Source: JANQEU01 sp965228045 (GTDB taxonomy: Bacteria; Bacteroidota; Bacteroidia; Cytophagales; Cyclobacteriaceae). Taken from it: a DNA stretch of 64,000 nucleotides. Below are positions 32,649 to 41,051 of the stretch, one piece after another (positions within the stretch are counted from its first letter, which is position 1; each line of letters opens with the position of its first letter). Under the pieces are notes generated by a model, which saw only the letters and a list, made by a program, of their open reading frames with translations, did no database searches and was not told the DNA's origin. Position numbers and translations under genes: made by a program. The DNA lies in contig OZ245789.1 of assembly GCA_965228045.1 (NCBI GenBank), positions 1,984,001 to 2,048,000 on the forward strand. Direction: 5' to 3'.

Positions 32649-33938
32649 TCATTTTGGTATTAACGATTCATGCGGATCATACTTTGGATTATCCAATAAA
32701 GTCATCAGTTCTTTCTCCAGTTGCGGTGTAATGATATGCTCAATGGATCCCGCATCCTCATGCACGTGATCCGGCGCTATTCTCAGGTATTTAGTCAGAT
32801 ATAATTCCCAAAGTCTGTGTAGCCGTTGGACGCGCCGACCTTTTTCCAGTCCTTCATTGGTGAGTACATAAGTACCATTTTCCTCTTTCAGGAATCTGTG
32901 GTTTATTAATCTGCGCATGCCTTTTTGGAGTTGGCGATCTGTGAAATCCCTTCGATCCTGCAGTTCCTGGAAACTGCGGGGATTATTAAAGTCCTTGTTC
33001 GCTTCGCCAAGTGCATAGAATGTTTTCAGGATATTCTCCTCCAGTAGTTTTCTCCTGTACATCTTCAATTTCACCTGTCGTATAAGAATGCCTTTCTTCG
33101 GCGCCAGGAAGAAACTCAGGATCGCAAGGATGGATAGGATCATCACAATCCAGGGTCCCGTAGGCATGTCCGGAGAAACGTAAGAAATAAATGCTCCGAC
33201 GTAGCCGGAGACCGCCCCAAACATTGCGGCAAGCAGCAGCATAATGTGCAACCTGTTGGTCCAAAACCTTGCTGCGGCAGCTGGTGTTATCAGGATAGCA
33301 GCCATCAGGACCACGCCGACAGCCTGTATGCCAACCACCACAGCCAAAACGGTAATGGAAGTGAGGAGAAGTTCCAATCGCCTCACATTCAGTCCAATGG
33401 TTTTGGCGAAAGCCGGGTCAAAAGCCATCAGTTTGAGTTCCTTGTAATACAACGCCACCACGCCAAGGATAAAAATACCTACAGAAGTAAAGGCGACGAG
33501 ATCCCGACCTACCAGCGTAGCGGCTTTTCCGAAAAGAAATGTATCAAGTCCGGACTGGGCTGCATTTCCGGAATGTTGTATAAATGTCAATAGCAGTATG
33601 CCAATTCCAAAGAAAACGGACAGGGATAAGCCAGTTGCCGTATCTTCCTTGATTTTCGAGTTTGTGACAATGTAATCCATTACCCAAATCGAGAACCAAC
33701 CTGATATAAACGCACCCAGGATCATTAAAAAAGGGTCCTTCGTGCCTGAAATAAGGAAGGAGATACAAATTCCGGGAAGGACGGCGTGCGAAATCACATC
33801 ACCGATGAGTGCTTTCTTCTTTAGAAAAGTAAAGCAACCAACGATTGCTGAGGCCACGGCCAATAGAATCGACCCAAACACCACATAGCGTATGTTGGGG
33901 TAGGCGAACGTTAGAAATTCTACAATCGTCTCGCTCAT
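32649..33938 (-). CDS. Metal ABC transporter permease fused to a DtxR/MntR-like cytoplasmic domain
   Basis: 429-aa fusion. Residues 1-285: ABC-3 permease with about eight to nine helices (ILLAVASAIVGCFTFLKKKALIGDVISHAVLPGI, ELKLMAFDPAFAKTIGL, AVGVVLMAAILITPAAAARFW). Residues about 290-429: a winged-helix region (QELQDRRDFTDRQLQKGMRRLINHRFL, VLTNEGLEKGRRVQRLHRLWELYL) and a DtxR dimerisation/metal-site region (DHVHEDAGSIEHIITPQLE, LDNPKYDPHESLIPK). The second part mirrors the separate regulator at 35645-36316. It could sense cytoplasmic metal and gate the transporter, or bind DNA. The stop is two bases from the ATPase start side of the operon; the next operon gene (second permease) is separated by the IS element. 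Confidence 0.9.
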   Translation of the reverse strand: MSETIVEFLTFAYPNIRYVVFGSILLAVASAIVGCFTFLKKKALIGDVISHAVLPGICISFLISGTKDPFLMILGAFISGWFSIWVMDYIVTNSKIKEDTATGLSLSVFFGIGILLLTFIQHSGNAAQSGLDTFLFGKAATLVGRDLVAFTSVGIFILGVVALYYKELKLMAFDPAFAKTIGLNVRRLELLLTSITVLAVVVGIQAVGVVLMAAILITPAAAARFWTNRLHIMLLLAAMFGAVSGYVGAFISYVSPDMPTGPWIVMILSILAILSFFLAPKKGILIRQVKLKMYRRKLLEENILKTFYALGEANKDFNNPRSFQELQDRRDFTDRQLQKGMRRLINHRFLKEENGTYVLTNEGLEKGRRVQRLHRLWELYLTKYLRIAPDHVHEDAGSIEHIITPQLEKELMTLLDNPKYDPHESLIPK

Positions 33939-33939
33939 G

Positions 33940-34734
33940 TTATTGTTCCCTGGTCGGGAATTGCTCTTTTTTCATAAGATCACTTACCTCAGTGAGTAAT
34001 GTCAGTTTACCGCCATACGTTTCCTCCAGCATTTCCTGCGAGAAGACCTCTTTAGTCGGCCCTGAAGCCACTAATCGTAGATTCAGCATTATGATCCAGT
34101 CAAAATAGGTTGTTACGGATTGCAGATCGTGATGGACTACAATGACAGTTTTTCCCTTTTTAGCCAGCGCTTTCAGCAACTGTATGATTGCTTTCTCCGT
34201 GGCGGCATCGACCCCTGCAAAGGGTTCGTCCATGAAATAGATGTCGGCATTTTGTGTAAGGGATCTGGCGAGGAATACCCTTTGCTGCTGACCGCCACTT
34301 AGTTGCGAGATTTGACGATCCTTGTATTTTTCCATTCCTACTTGCTGCAAAGCGTGCATTGCCGCTTCCTTGTCTGCTTTCTTTGGTCTGGTAAATAAGC
34401 CAATCTGTCCATATCTTCCCATCAGGACAACATCGAAAACGGAAGCGGGAAAATCCCAGTCTACTGATTCCCGCTGAGGGACATAGCTGATCTGGTTTCT
34501 AACTTTATCCAGCTCCTGGTCAAATACTCGGACATATCCTGAACTGAGTGGGAGCAGACCCATAATCGACTTGATCAATGTCGACTTGCCAGCACCATTT
34601 GGCCCTACAATGCCGCAAATAGATCCATAAGGTACGCTCAAATCAATCCCCCATAATACAGGCTTTCGATCGTAGCTTACGGTGAGATCATGAATCTCAA
34701 GTGCCGGATTTTCCGGGTGTGTGTTCATACTCAT
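33940..34734 (-). CDS. Metal ABC transporter ATP-binding protein (TroB/MntA-like)
   Basis: 264-aa ATPase of the metal-cation uptake group. Walker A GPNGAGKST (near residue 42), Q-loop in SYVPQRESVDWDFP (typical of Mn/Zn family ATPases), signature LSGGQQQRV, Walker B IYFMDEPFAGVD and switch His in VVHHDLQS. It drives the two ABC-3 permeases of this operon. Its start overlaps the substrate-binding protein stop by four bases. Confidence 0.95.
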   Translation of the reverse strand: MSMNTHPENPALEIHDLTVSYDRKPVLWGIDLSVPYGSICGIVGPNGAGKSTLIKSIMGLLPLSSGYVRVFDQELDKVRNQISYVPQRESVDWDFPASVFDVVLMGRYGQIGLFTRPKKADKEAAMHALQQVGMEKYKDRQISQLSGGQQQRVFLARSLTQNADIYFMDEPFAGVDAATEKAIIQLLKALAKKGKTVIVVHHDLQSVTTYFDWIIMLNLRLVASGPTKEVFSQEMLEETYGGKLTLLTEVSDLMKKEQFPTREQ

Positions 34735-35648
34735 TGTTTTGTTAGTCCTTCCACTATCGTGTCTACATTTGATTTTACCATACCGATGTAAGTGCCCTCG
34801 AAAGTCCCAAATTCACCCATGGCATCGGAGTAGAGATAACCTCCGATTTCGACATTGTGTCCTCGTTCCTTGCATCCGCTGATCACGGCGTTGATGGCCT
34901 TTTCTGAAACGGATGTTTCCACAAAAATGGAAGGGATTTTCCTGTCGATGATCAGGTCCGTGACATCGGCGATGTCCTTTAGCCCGAAGTCCGAGACAGT
35001 TGAAATTCCCTGTAGTCCTTTCACATCAATGTCGTAAGCCGCACCGAAATATCCGAATGCATCATGAGCAGTTACAAGCACTCTCTTCTCCGGTGGAATA
35101 GAGGTAATGTTGTCCTTCACATATTGGTCCAAAGTATCAAGGGATGCCAGGTATTTCGTGGCGTTCTCAGAAAACAACTTTCGGTTAGTGGTGTCAACTT
35201 CTGACAGCCCCTCAGCAATTTCCATAACAGCAATTTTCCAGAGGGAGACATCAAACCAGATGTGTGGATCTTTGGCGTTTTCATAACCAACGGCATTCAT
35301 TAGTTTTCCCGGAGGCACTGCCTCAGCCGCAGCTAAAACAGGTTTGGTTCTACCAAGCTTTTCCAGGATCTCACCCATTTTACCTTCGAGTAAAATTCCA
35401 TTGTATATAATAATATCAGCAGCTCTCAGTTTTCCAAGATCACCCTGTGTGGCTTTGTAGAGGTGAGGGTCAACACCCGGACCCATTATGGCTTCCGCAG
35501 TCATAGCATCTCCGGCAATATTGATCACAGCATCATAAAGCATTCCTGTGGTAGTCACTACATGAAGTTTTCCATCCACAGATTTTTCCTGGGTAGCACA
35601 ACCTGTCAAACCGATAACGAGTACCAGAAATATCCATCTTGTTTTCAT
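34731..35648 (-). CDS. Metal ABC transporter substrate-binding lipoprotein (TroA/ZnuA-like, cluster A-I)
   Basis: 305-aa lipoprotein (lipobox LTGC, Cys17), delivering a divalent metal to the permease. It shows the metal-ligand regions of this family: GVDPHLYK (His), KDPHIWFD (His), VTAHDAFGYFG (third ligand His) and YSDAMG (Asp). The third ligand is His, as in TroA/ZnuA, rather than Glu as in PsaA/MntC; there is no His-rich loop of the ZnuA type. With a DtxR-type regulator next door, manganese or iron is plausible, with zinc not excluded. The start overlaps the regulator's stop by four bases. Confidence 0.93.
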   Translation of the reverse strand: MKTRWIFLVLVIGLTGCATQEKSVDGKLHVVTTTGMLYDAVINIAGDAMTAEAIMGPGVDPHLYKATQGDLGKLRAADIIIYNGILLEGKMGEILEKLGRTKPVLAAAEAVPPGKLMNAVGYENAKDPHIWFDVSLWKIAVMEIAEGLSEVDTTNRKLFSENATKYLASLDTLDQYVKDNITSIPPEKRVLVTAHDAFGYFGAAYDIDVKGLQGISTVSDFGLKDIADVTDLIIDRKIPSIFVETSVSEKAINAVISGCKERGHNVEIGGYLYSDAMGEFGTFEGTYIGMVKSNVDTIVEGLTKQ

Positions 35649-36316
35649 ACAATTTTCTTAATCAATAATTCTTTGCCAATTTGATTCGATATAAACTGCT
35701 TATTGCCATTGTCGATAGTGAATTCCAAAGACCCATCAAAGGCTATCTTATCCACCACAGTTAGCCTCGCACCCAGCCGGAGTTTTAGTTTGTCCAGGTA
35801 TTGAAGTAGAGCCTGGTCATCGGTACCTACTCCTATGAATATTCCTTTGGAGCCAACCTCCAGGTCCGTAAGCGGGGTAGTGGATACCTCTTCAATGTTA
35901 CCCTCCTTGTCAGGAATTGGATCTCCATGCGGATCGAAAGAAGGATGGTCTAAAAACTCATCCAACCTTTCTACCAGGGCGGGAGACTTTATGTGCTCAA
36001 GTTGCTCAGCTATGTCATGCACCTCGTCCCATTGGAACTTCAATTTCTCATAGAGGAACACTTCCCACAGCCTATGTTTTCTTACGATCTCCACAGCTAT
36101 CTGCTGACCTTCGCTCGAGATATTGACGCCTTTGTATTTCTCATAAGAAACCAATTTCTTTTTGGACAGTCTTTTGATCATGTCACTTACAGTAGCCGGC
36201 TTGGTTTGCATCAAATCAGCCAATGAATTGGTCGATACCTCCTGAGCCCCGGCTTCTGACAAATGGTATATTCCCTTCAGATAATTTTCTTCCGTGTATG
36301 ATAAGCTTGTATCCAC
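35645..36316 (-). CDS. DtxR/MntR-family metal-dependent transcriptional regulator
   Basis: 223-aa regulator: N-terminal winged helix (LSYTEENYLKGIYHLSEAGAQEVSTNSLADLMQTKPATVSDMIKRLSKKKLVSYEKYKGVNIS), a dimerisation/metal-binding domain (RKHRLWEVFLYEKLKFQWDEVHDIAEQLEHI, DHPSFDPHGDPIPD) and a C-terminal FeoA/SH3-like domain (about 155-223). It likely senses Mn(II) or Fe(II) and represses this uptake operon at the palindrome 21 bases upstream. First gene of the operon; all following genes up to the IS element overlap or nearly touch. Confidence 0.93.
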   Translation of the reverse strand: MDTSLSYTEENYLKGIYHLSEAGAQEVSTNSLADLMQTKPATVSDMIKRLSKKKLVSYEKYKGVNISSEGQQIAVEIVRKHRLWEVFLYEKLKFQWDEVHDIAEQLEHIKSPALVERLDEFLDHPSFDPHGDPIPDKEGNIEEVSTTPLTDLEVGSKGIFIGVGTDDQALLQYLDKLKLRLGARLTVVDKIAFDGSLEFTIDNGNKQFISNQIGKELLIKKIV

Positions 36317-36320
36317 AAGG

Positions 36321-36328
36321 CAAATATA
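36321..36328 (-). promoter_or_regulatory. Predicted -7 box of the metal operon
   Basis: TATATTTG on the minus strand fits TAnnTTTG. It lies only 4 bases upstream of the ATG at 36316, so transcription would begin close to the start codon and the message could be leaderless. No clear -33 TTTG is seen, as the palindrome at 36337-36352 occupies that place. Confidence 0.45.
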
Positions 36329-36336
36329 AATATAAA

Positions 36337-36352
36337 TTTAGATTAATCTAAA
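36337..36352. promoter_or_regulatory. DtxR/MntR-type operator (16-bp perfect palindrome)
   Basis: TTTAGATTAATCTAAA is a perfect palindrome, 20 bases upstream of the regulator gene and overlapping the expected -33 region of its promoter. The shape resembles known MntR/TroR-type operators (TTTAG-centre-CTAAA). Occupancy would block the promoter, giving metal-dependent repression of the whole operon. Confidence 0.72.
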
Positions 36353-36406
36353 AATATATTTAGTAACATAATTTCACAGATTCTTAAATGGCTTTATATG
36401 AGATGA

Positions 36407-37516
36407 TTATGATATGTGAAGTAAAGACTTAATGAATGATAGAAGTTTCTCCTCCTCTGACCTCCAGGATGCTTCAGTTTTTCCCGTGTGACTTTTCATT
36501 TCGGTCACTTTCTCAAACACATCCAGGAACTTTTCGATATCCGGATCTTCAAAATTAACAGCAACAGGCCTTCCAATCCGCTGTCCGATCATTTCCCAAT
36601 TTGTGCCAGCCTGGACTATAAATGGCAGATCATAAAAACTATACTCATATAATTTACTGGGTATTCTGTTCTCATTCAATTGAGAATATTTATGACAGAT
36701 TATGCCAAGATGAGCCTTGCTTATTGCCTGGATAATTTCTGAATGTTCGATGAACTCATCAATACCGATAAATGAAACAGGCTCCCCATGTCCAAATTCT
36801 TTTTTAAGTCTATCTACCCAAATCCTGGACGTAGAGAAGCCGGCCACAATCAATTGGCAGTCTCTGAATTTCTGAAGTTCACGATAGAATCGAATGGCTC
36901 GATCAATTCCGGTGTAATCGGAGATGGTACCTGAAAATAATATGGTGAATGTGTCATCCGGATCTCTTTCAATATCCAGCGGATAAGTTTTATTTTCCAG
37001 CACCAGGTATTTGCTTTTGATGAAAGTGAGTTCATGCTTGTAGCAACTTTCAGCAAGAAAAAAATGATCACAAATCCTGGAGGCAATTCCCTCCATGATC
37101 CAAATTAGTCCTTTGAAAACTACGGCTTTTAAGCCAGTATAGATTCTTTGAAATGTTATATTTTTTAAATAGTTCTCCTGTACATCATAGATCAATTTCT
37201 TCCGAAAAATGAATTTATAGGCGGTACCCAAAAGGAGTAATTCAGGTGTAGTTATAATGATTAAATCAGGTCGTATGGATTTCCAGATTTGGAAGGTTTG
37301 GAAATGATACCTAAGTCTGGTTAACATTGTCATCGGTCTGGGACCTAGCGTATGCAGGTGGACCTGTGAAGCGACAGACTTTTGGCGTGAATAAGATGTG
37401 CCGGAGATGTGCACTTGACTGTTTTCCAATTTGATCAAAGAAGATGAAAATCGCTCGTACATACGGACTTCTGTGCACGGCTTTAATATCGATGAAAGTA
37501 CGATTGTTTTCTTCAT
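36407..37516 (-). CDS. Glycosyltransferase (GT4-like)
   Basis: 369-aa protein with GT-B features: an N-terminal domain with PDLIIITTPELLLLG and KKLIYDVQENYLKN, and a C-terminal domain with TILFSGTISDYTGIDRAIRFYRELQ, CQLIVAGFSTS and KAHLGIICHKYSQLNENRIPSKLYEYSFYDLPFIVQ, resembling the donor-binding region. It stands alone, transcribed away from dapD, distant from the main polysaccharide cluster. Substrate unknown. The ATG at 37516 (MKKTIVLS) is preferred over the one at 37525. Confidence 0.82.
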   Translation of the reverse strand: MKKTIVLSSILKPCTEVRMYERFSSSLIKLENSQVHISGTSYSRQKSVASQVHLHTLGPRPMTMLTRLRYHFQTFQIWKSIRPDLIIITTPELLLLGTAYKFIFRKKLIYDVQENYLKNITFQRIYTGLKAVVFKGLIWIMEGIASRICDHFFLAESCYKHELTFIKSKYLVLENKTYPLDIERDPDDTFTILFSGTISDYTGIDRAIRFYRELQKFRDCQLIVAGFSTSRIWVDRLKKEFGHGEPVSFIGIDEFIEHSEIIQAISKAHLGIICHKYSQLNENRIPSKLYEYSFYDLPFIVQAGTNWEMIGQRIGRPVAVNFEDPDIEKFLDVFEKVTEMKSHTGKTEASWRSEEEKLLSFIKSLLHIS

Positions 37517-37560
37517 TGAAATCAATTGGAAACAGCTTCACGGATCAAAGAAGTTTTAGC

Positions 37561-37568
37561 TACGTTTG
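37561..37568 (+). promoter_or_regulatory. Possible -7 box for dapD
   Basis: TACGTTTG fits TAnnTTTG and lies 42 bases upstream of the dapD ATG. The -33 TTTG is not clear. Confidence 0.35.
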
Positions 37569-37610
37569 CCGACCAAACTGTTTTATCGGATTACAATTTT
37601 TAATAAAATA

Positions 37611-38423
37611 ATGGAATTAAAAAGCCTGATCGAAAAAGCTTGGGACAACCGGGAATTAATAACTGAGAAAGACATTTCGGTTGCGATCAAAACGATCGTT
37701 GATGATCTGGATATCGGAAAACGGAGAATAGCGGAATTGGTGGATGGTGAATGGGTGGTCAATGAGTGGATCAAGAAAGCAGTCATTCTATATTTTCCGC
37801 TGATGAAGATGCAATTGATTGAGCTCGGTCCGTTTCAGTTTCATGACAAGATAAAGCTCAAATCCGGATATGATCAGTTAGGAGTGAGAGTGGTTCCACA
37901 TGCCATTGCAAGATACGGTTCTTACGTGAGTCCTGGTACAGTTTTGATGCCATCCTATGTCAACATCGGAGCGTATGTGGACCAGGGAACAATGGTGGAT
38001 ACCTGGGCTACCGTAGGGTCATGCGCGCAGATTGGTAAGAATGTCCATCTTAGCGGTGGTGTGGGCATCGGTGGTGTCCTTGAACCCATCCAGGCTTCAC
38101 CTGTTATCATTGAGGACAATGCCTTCATAGGTTCAAGATGTATCGTAGTAGAAGGTGTGCGTGTAGGGAAAGAAGCGGTGCTTGGCGCAAATGTTGTTCT
38201 TACTTCAAGCTCCAAGATTATAGACGTCACCGGTTCCGAGCCCAAAGAGTACAAAGGATTTGTCCCGGATCGTTCAGTGGTCATACCCGGATCTTATGAA
38301 AAAGAATTCCCAGCAGGTAAATATAACGTCCCTTGTGCGTTGATCATTGGCCAAAGAAAAGAGAGCACAGATAAGAAAACTTCCCTAAACGACGCGTTGA
38401 GACAAAACAACGTTTCCGTTTGA
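37611..38423 (+). CDS. dapD: 2,3,4,5-tetrahydropyridine-2,6-dicarboxylate N-succinyltransferase
   Basis: 270-aa cytoplasmic enzyme of the succinylase branch of lysine/meso-diaminopimelate synthesis. The left-handed beta-helix hexapeptide repeats (GVRVVPHAIARYGSYVSPG, NIGAYVDQGTMVDTWATVGSCAQIG, VHLSGGVGIGGVLEPIQASPVIIEDNAFIGSRCIVVEGV) are nearly textbook, and length is close to E. coli DapD (274). The start at 37611 is preferred; the open frame from 37566 adds 15 non-conserved residues. First gene of dapD-DUF3108-TPR-lysA, with lysA closing the set. Confidence 0.97.
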   Translation: MELKSLIEKAWDNRELITEKDISVAIKTIVDDLDIGKRRIAELVDGEWVVNEWIKKAVILYFPLMKMQLIELGPFQFHDKIKLKSGYDQLGVRVVPHAIARYGSYVSPGTVLMPSYVNIGAYVDQGTMVDTWATVGSCAQIGKNVHLSGGVGIGGVLEPIQASPVIIEDNAFIGSRCIVVEGVRVGKEAVLGANVVLTSSSKIIDVTGSEPKEYKGFVPDRSVVIPGSYEKEFPAGKYNVPCALIIGQRKESTDKKTSLNDALRQNNVSV

Positions 38424-38479
38424 TCGTTGCACTAGTGGCAATGTTTTTGTATTGGATCTATCCAAATAGACTTCGTCAT

Positions 38480-39277
38480 ATGTTTACTCTGTTTTTTTTG
38501 TCTATTCTGATGAATCTTTCAGGGCAGCCTTTGGAAGATGCAGCCAAGTCCACTTATCTCAAATTCAAAAAGGGAGAGATTCTTGAGTATCGGTTGCGAT
38601 ACGGTTGGTTCACCGTTGGAATGGCAGAGATGAAGGTAGACGATGTTTTTCATGATTTTCAGGGTCAGGAATGTTATAAGATAGACATCAAAGGCAGGAC
38701 CGCTGGCCTCGTCGGTATTTTCACGCATGTAGACGATACCTGGGGGGCTTACATTGCTAGCAATTCCATGCTGCCACTTCATGCATACGCGGATATTGAA
38801 GAAGGGAAATACACACGCAATGAGCGAATATTCTTTGATCAGAAATCCGGAGACATAACAGTGGAAATGACCAAGAAAGGCGAACCTCGTCCTACTAAGT
38901 TTTATGATTATGGTCCACAAATCCACGACCTGATCAGTGGTTACATGCACTTGAGGAATGTGGATATGCATGGTTTGATGTTGAATGATACTATTCGTTT
39001 TAAGGCTTTCTATGACGAGATTTTCTATGATTTCAAGGTGGTGTACAAAGGAAGGGAAGTAATTGACTCTGACGTGGGTGAACTCAATGCACACGTGCTG
39101 GTGCCTATAATACCGGAAAATGATATTTTTCCCGGTGAAACACCAATTACAATCTGGGTTTCGGCTGATGCCAATCAATTACCACTCAAGGTCGAAGCAG
39201 ACATGTTTTTTGGCACAGCTCATGGCGAGCTTATCAACTATAAAAACCTTCGATTCGGACCGGATTTTTCACCGTGA
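38480..39277 (+). CDS. DUF3108 family exported protein
   Basis: 265-aa protein with a signal peptide (MFTLFFLSILMNLSG). Motifs such as KFKKGEILEYRLRYGWFTVGMAEMKVDD and YTRNERIFFDQKSGDITVEM followed by VDDTWGAYIA are typical of DUF3108 periplasmic beta-rich proteins, function unknown. Upstream in-frame codons reach 38420 (a TTG overlapping dapD) and an ATG at 38441; 38480 gives the cleanest signal peptide. It overlaps the next open frame only through non-preferred starts. Confidence 0.8.
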   Translation: MFTLFFLSILMNLSGQPLEDAAKSTYLKFKKGEILEYRLRYGWFTVGMAEMKVDDVFHDFQGQECYKIDIKGRTAGLVGIFTHVDDTWGAYIASNSMLPLHAYADIEEGKYTRNERIFFDQKSGDITVEMTKKGEPRPTKFYDYGPQIHDLISGYMHLRNVDMHGLMLNDTIRFKAFYDEIFYDFKVVYKGREVIDSDVGELNAHVLVPIIPENDIFPGETPITIWVSADANQLPLKVEADMFFGTAHGELINYKNLRFGPDFSP

Positions 39278-39306
39278 ATTCTATCTTTGCCCGCTTAATT
39301 GCGATC

Positions 39307-39894
39307 ATGACCAAATATTTCTGGATTCTTGTTTTGATTATTTCGGCGTGTGCTTCAGGTGCAAGTTCTGAAGGAGATGTCTTTTTTGAAAATGGCAACT
39401 ACCAAGCGGCCATTGAGGCCTACAGTTCCTACCTGAACTCTAATCAGGCCAATGTCAAAACACTTTACAATCGGGGACGGTCATACGAGGAGATGGGACA
39501 GTATGAAGAAGCACTGGTTGACTATGAAGCCGTTGTTCAGATGGATGAACGGAATGTAAATGCCTTACTCAGTATTTCCAAGGTAAAGTATCATCAAAAG
39601 AATTATGCGCAGGCGTTATTAAATGCCAATAACGCTATCAAAATAAATGACAGGTCTTCCAATGCCCATTTTTTGGCTGCAAGAGCCCAGCATCAGCTAG
39701 GTTATGCGCAGCAGGCCTATGAGTCCTACAGCACAGCCCTAAAACTAAACCGGGACCTTGGCGAGGCATATCTTTATCGGGGAGCCTTAAAAATTGCACT
39801 GGAAAATGAACGAGGAGCCTGTGAGGATTTTCGCAAGGCGATCAATCTGGATGTTCAGGGTGCTGAAGAGGCATTAAGCAACTATTGTCAATGA
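39307..39894 (+). CDS. TPR-repeat lipoprotein
   Basis: 195-aa protein with lipoprotein signal (VLIISAC, Cys12) followed by about five tetratricopeptide repeats from residue 25 on (for example VKTLYNRGRSYEEMGQYEEALVDYEAVV and AHFLAARAQHQLGYAQQAYESYSTAL). TPRs mediate protein-protein contacts in the periplasm or at the outer membrane; the partner is unknown. The start at 39307 is preferred to the GTG at 39274 because it gives a standard lipoprotein signal. It overlaps lysA by four bases. Confidence 0.82.
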   Translation: MTKYFWILVLIISACASGASSEGDVFFENGNYQAAIEAYSSYLNSNQANVKTLYNRGRSYEEMGQYEEALVDYEAVVQMDERNVNALLSISKVKYHQKNYAQALLNANNAIKINDRSSNAHFLAARAQHQLGYAQQAYESYSTALKLNRDLGEAYLYRGALKIALENERGACEDFRKAINLDVQGAEEALSNYCQ

Positions 39895-41051
39895 ACTCAG
39901 TTTCCAGATATCTAGAATTGTTCCGGCAGAAGGAGACCCCTTTCTATTTTTATGACCTCAAGGTTTTAAATGCCTCCATTCAGTCGATTTCAAAAAGCAT
40001 TGATGGATTTCCATTTGATGTACACTATGCCTTAAAGGCCAATGTCAACCCCAGAATACTCACTGAAATTCGAAAATCAGGCTTCGGGGCGGATTGCGTC
40101 TCGGGTAATGAAATACTGCGTGCCCTGGAAGTGGGTTTTGAGCCTGACAAAATTGTCTTTGCCGGGGTCGGGAAAACAGACAAGGAGATAAAAATCGGAC
40201 TTGAGCATGACATATTCTCCTTCAATGTTGAATCAGTAGAGGAGTTAAAGGTGCTGAATGAGTTGGCGGGTTCATTGGAAAAGACAGCAAAATTTGCACT
40301 CAGGATCAATCCAAATGTAGACGCCAAAACACATGAGTACATCACTACGGGTACGCGTGATAACAAATTTGGTGTCACGATTAAGGAATTGTGGGAAGCT
40401 CTGGAGTTGATCAAATCACTCCGTAACGTGGAGTTCATTGGCATACACTTTCATATTGGATCCCAGATCACCGATCTGACGAGGTTCAGGGAGCTGGCAG
40501 TTAAGATTAATGAGCTTCAGAAAGAGATTTCTGACAGAGGTTTTCGATTACCTCATGTAAATGTGGGTGGGGGATTGGGCATTGACTACCTTCATCCTGA
40601 AGAAAATCTGGTACCTGACTTTGAAGCATATTTCAAAAACTTCAAGGACAATCTAAAGCTTTTTGAAAATCAGGTCCTTCACTTTGAATTAGGAAGATCC
40701 ATAGTGGGCCAATGTGGATCATTGATTTCCAGAGTTTTATACACCAAACCAGGAGAAGAGACTACCTTCATGATCATTGATGCAGGGATGACGGAGCTGA
40801 TTCGTCCGGCTTTGTATCGATCTCCTCATGTCATTCAGAACCTCAGCTCCAATGAAAAGCAATCAACCTACGATGTAGTAGGGCCAATTTGCGAAACATC
40901 GGATGCTTTTGACCGTGGCATATTATTACCAGAATCGAAGCGTGGGGACATCATTGCCATACGATCCAGTGGTGCCTACGCGGAAGTCATGTCCAGCCGA
41001 TATAATCTTCGAGACCCGGCTCCTTCCGTATTCAGCGACGAATTAGCTTAA
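39891..41051 (+). CDS. lysA: Diaminopimelate decarboxylase
   Basis: 386-aa PLP enzyme making lysine from meso-diaminopimelate. The PLP lysine is in VHYALKANVNPRIL; further family motifs are GADCVSGNEI, HFHIGSQITDL, VNVGGGLGIDY, LGRSIVGQCG and VVGPICETSDAF, with EVMSSRYN near the end. Length is normal for Bacteroidota enzymes. ATG at 39891 gives an ATGA overlap with the TPR gene. Its end overlaps the convergent NhaC gene by nine bases. Confidence 0.96.
   Translation: MNSVSRYLELFRQKETPFYFYDLKVLNASIQSISKSIDGFPFDVHYALKANVNPRILTEIRKSGFGADCVSGNEILRALEVGFEPDKIVFAGVGKTDKEIKIGLEHDIFSFNVESVEELKVLNELAGSLEKTAKFALRINPNVDAKTHEYITTGTRDNKFGVTIKELWEALELIKSLRNVEFIGIHFHIGSQITDLTRFRELAVKINELQKEISDRGFRLPHVNVGGGLGIDYLHPEENLVPDFEAYFKNFKDNLKLFENQVLHFELGRSIVGQCGSLISRVLYTKPGEETTFMIIDAGMTELIRPALYRSPHVIQNLSSNEKQSTYDVVGPICETSDAFDRGILLPESKRGDIIAIRSSGAYAEVMSSRYNLRDPAPSVFSDELA

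Noticed and set aside
38519..39178. Minus-strand reading frame of 219 codons
   Set aside because: Antisense to the DUF3108 gene; no signal, domain or promoter.
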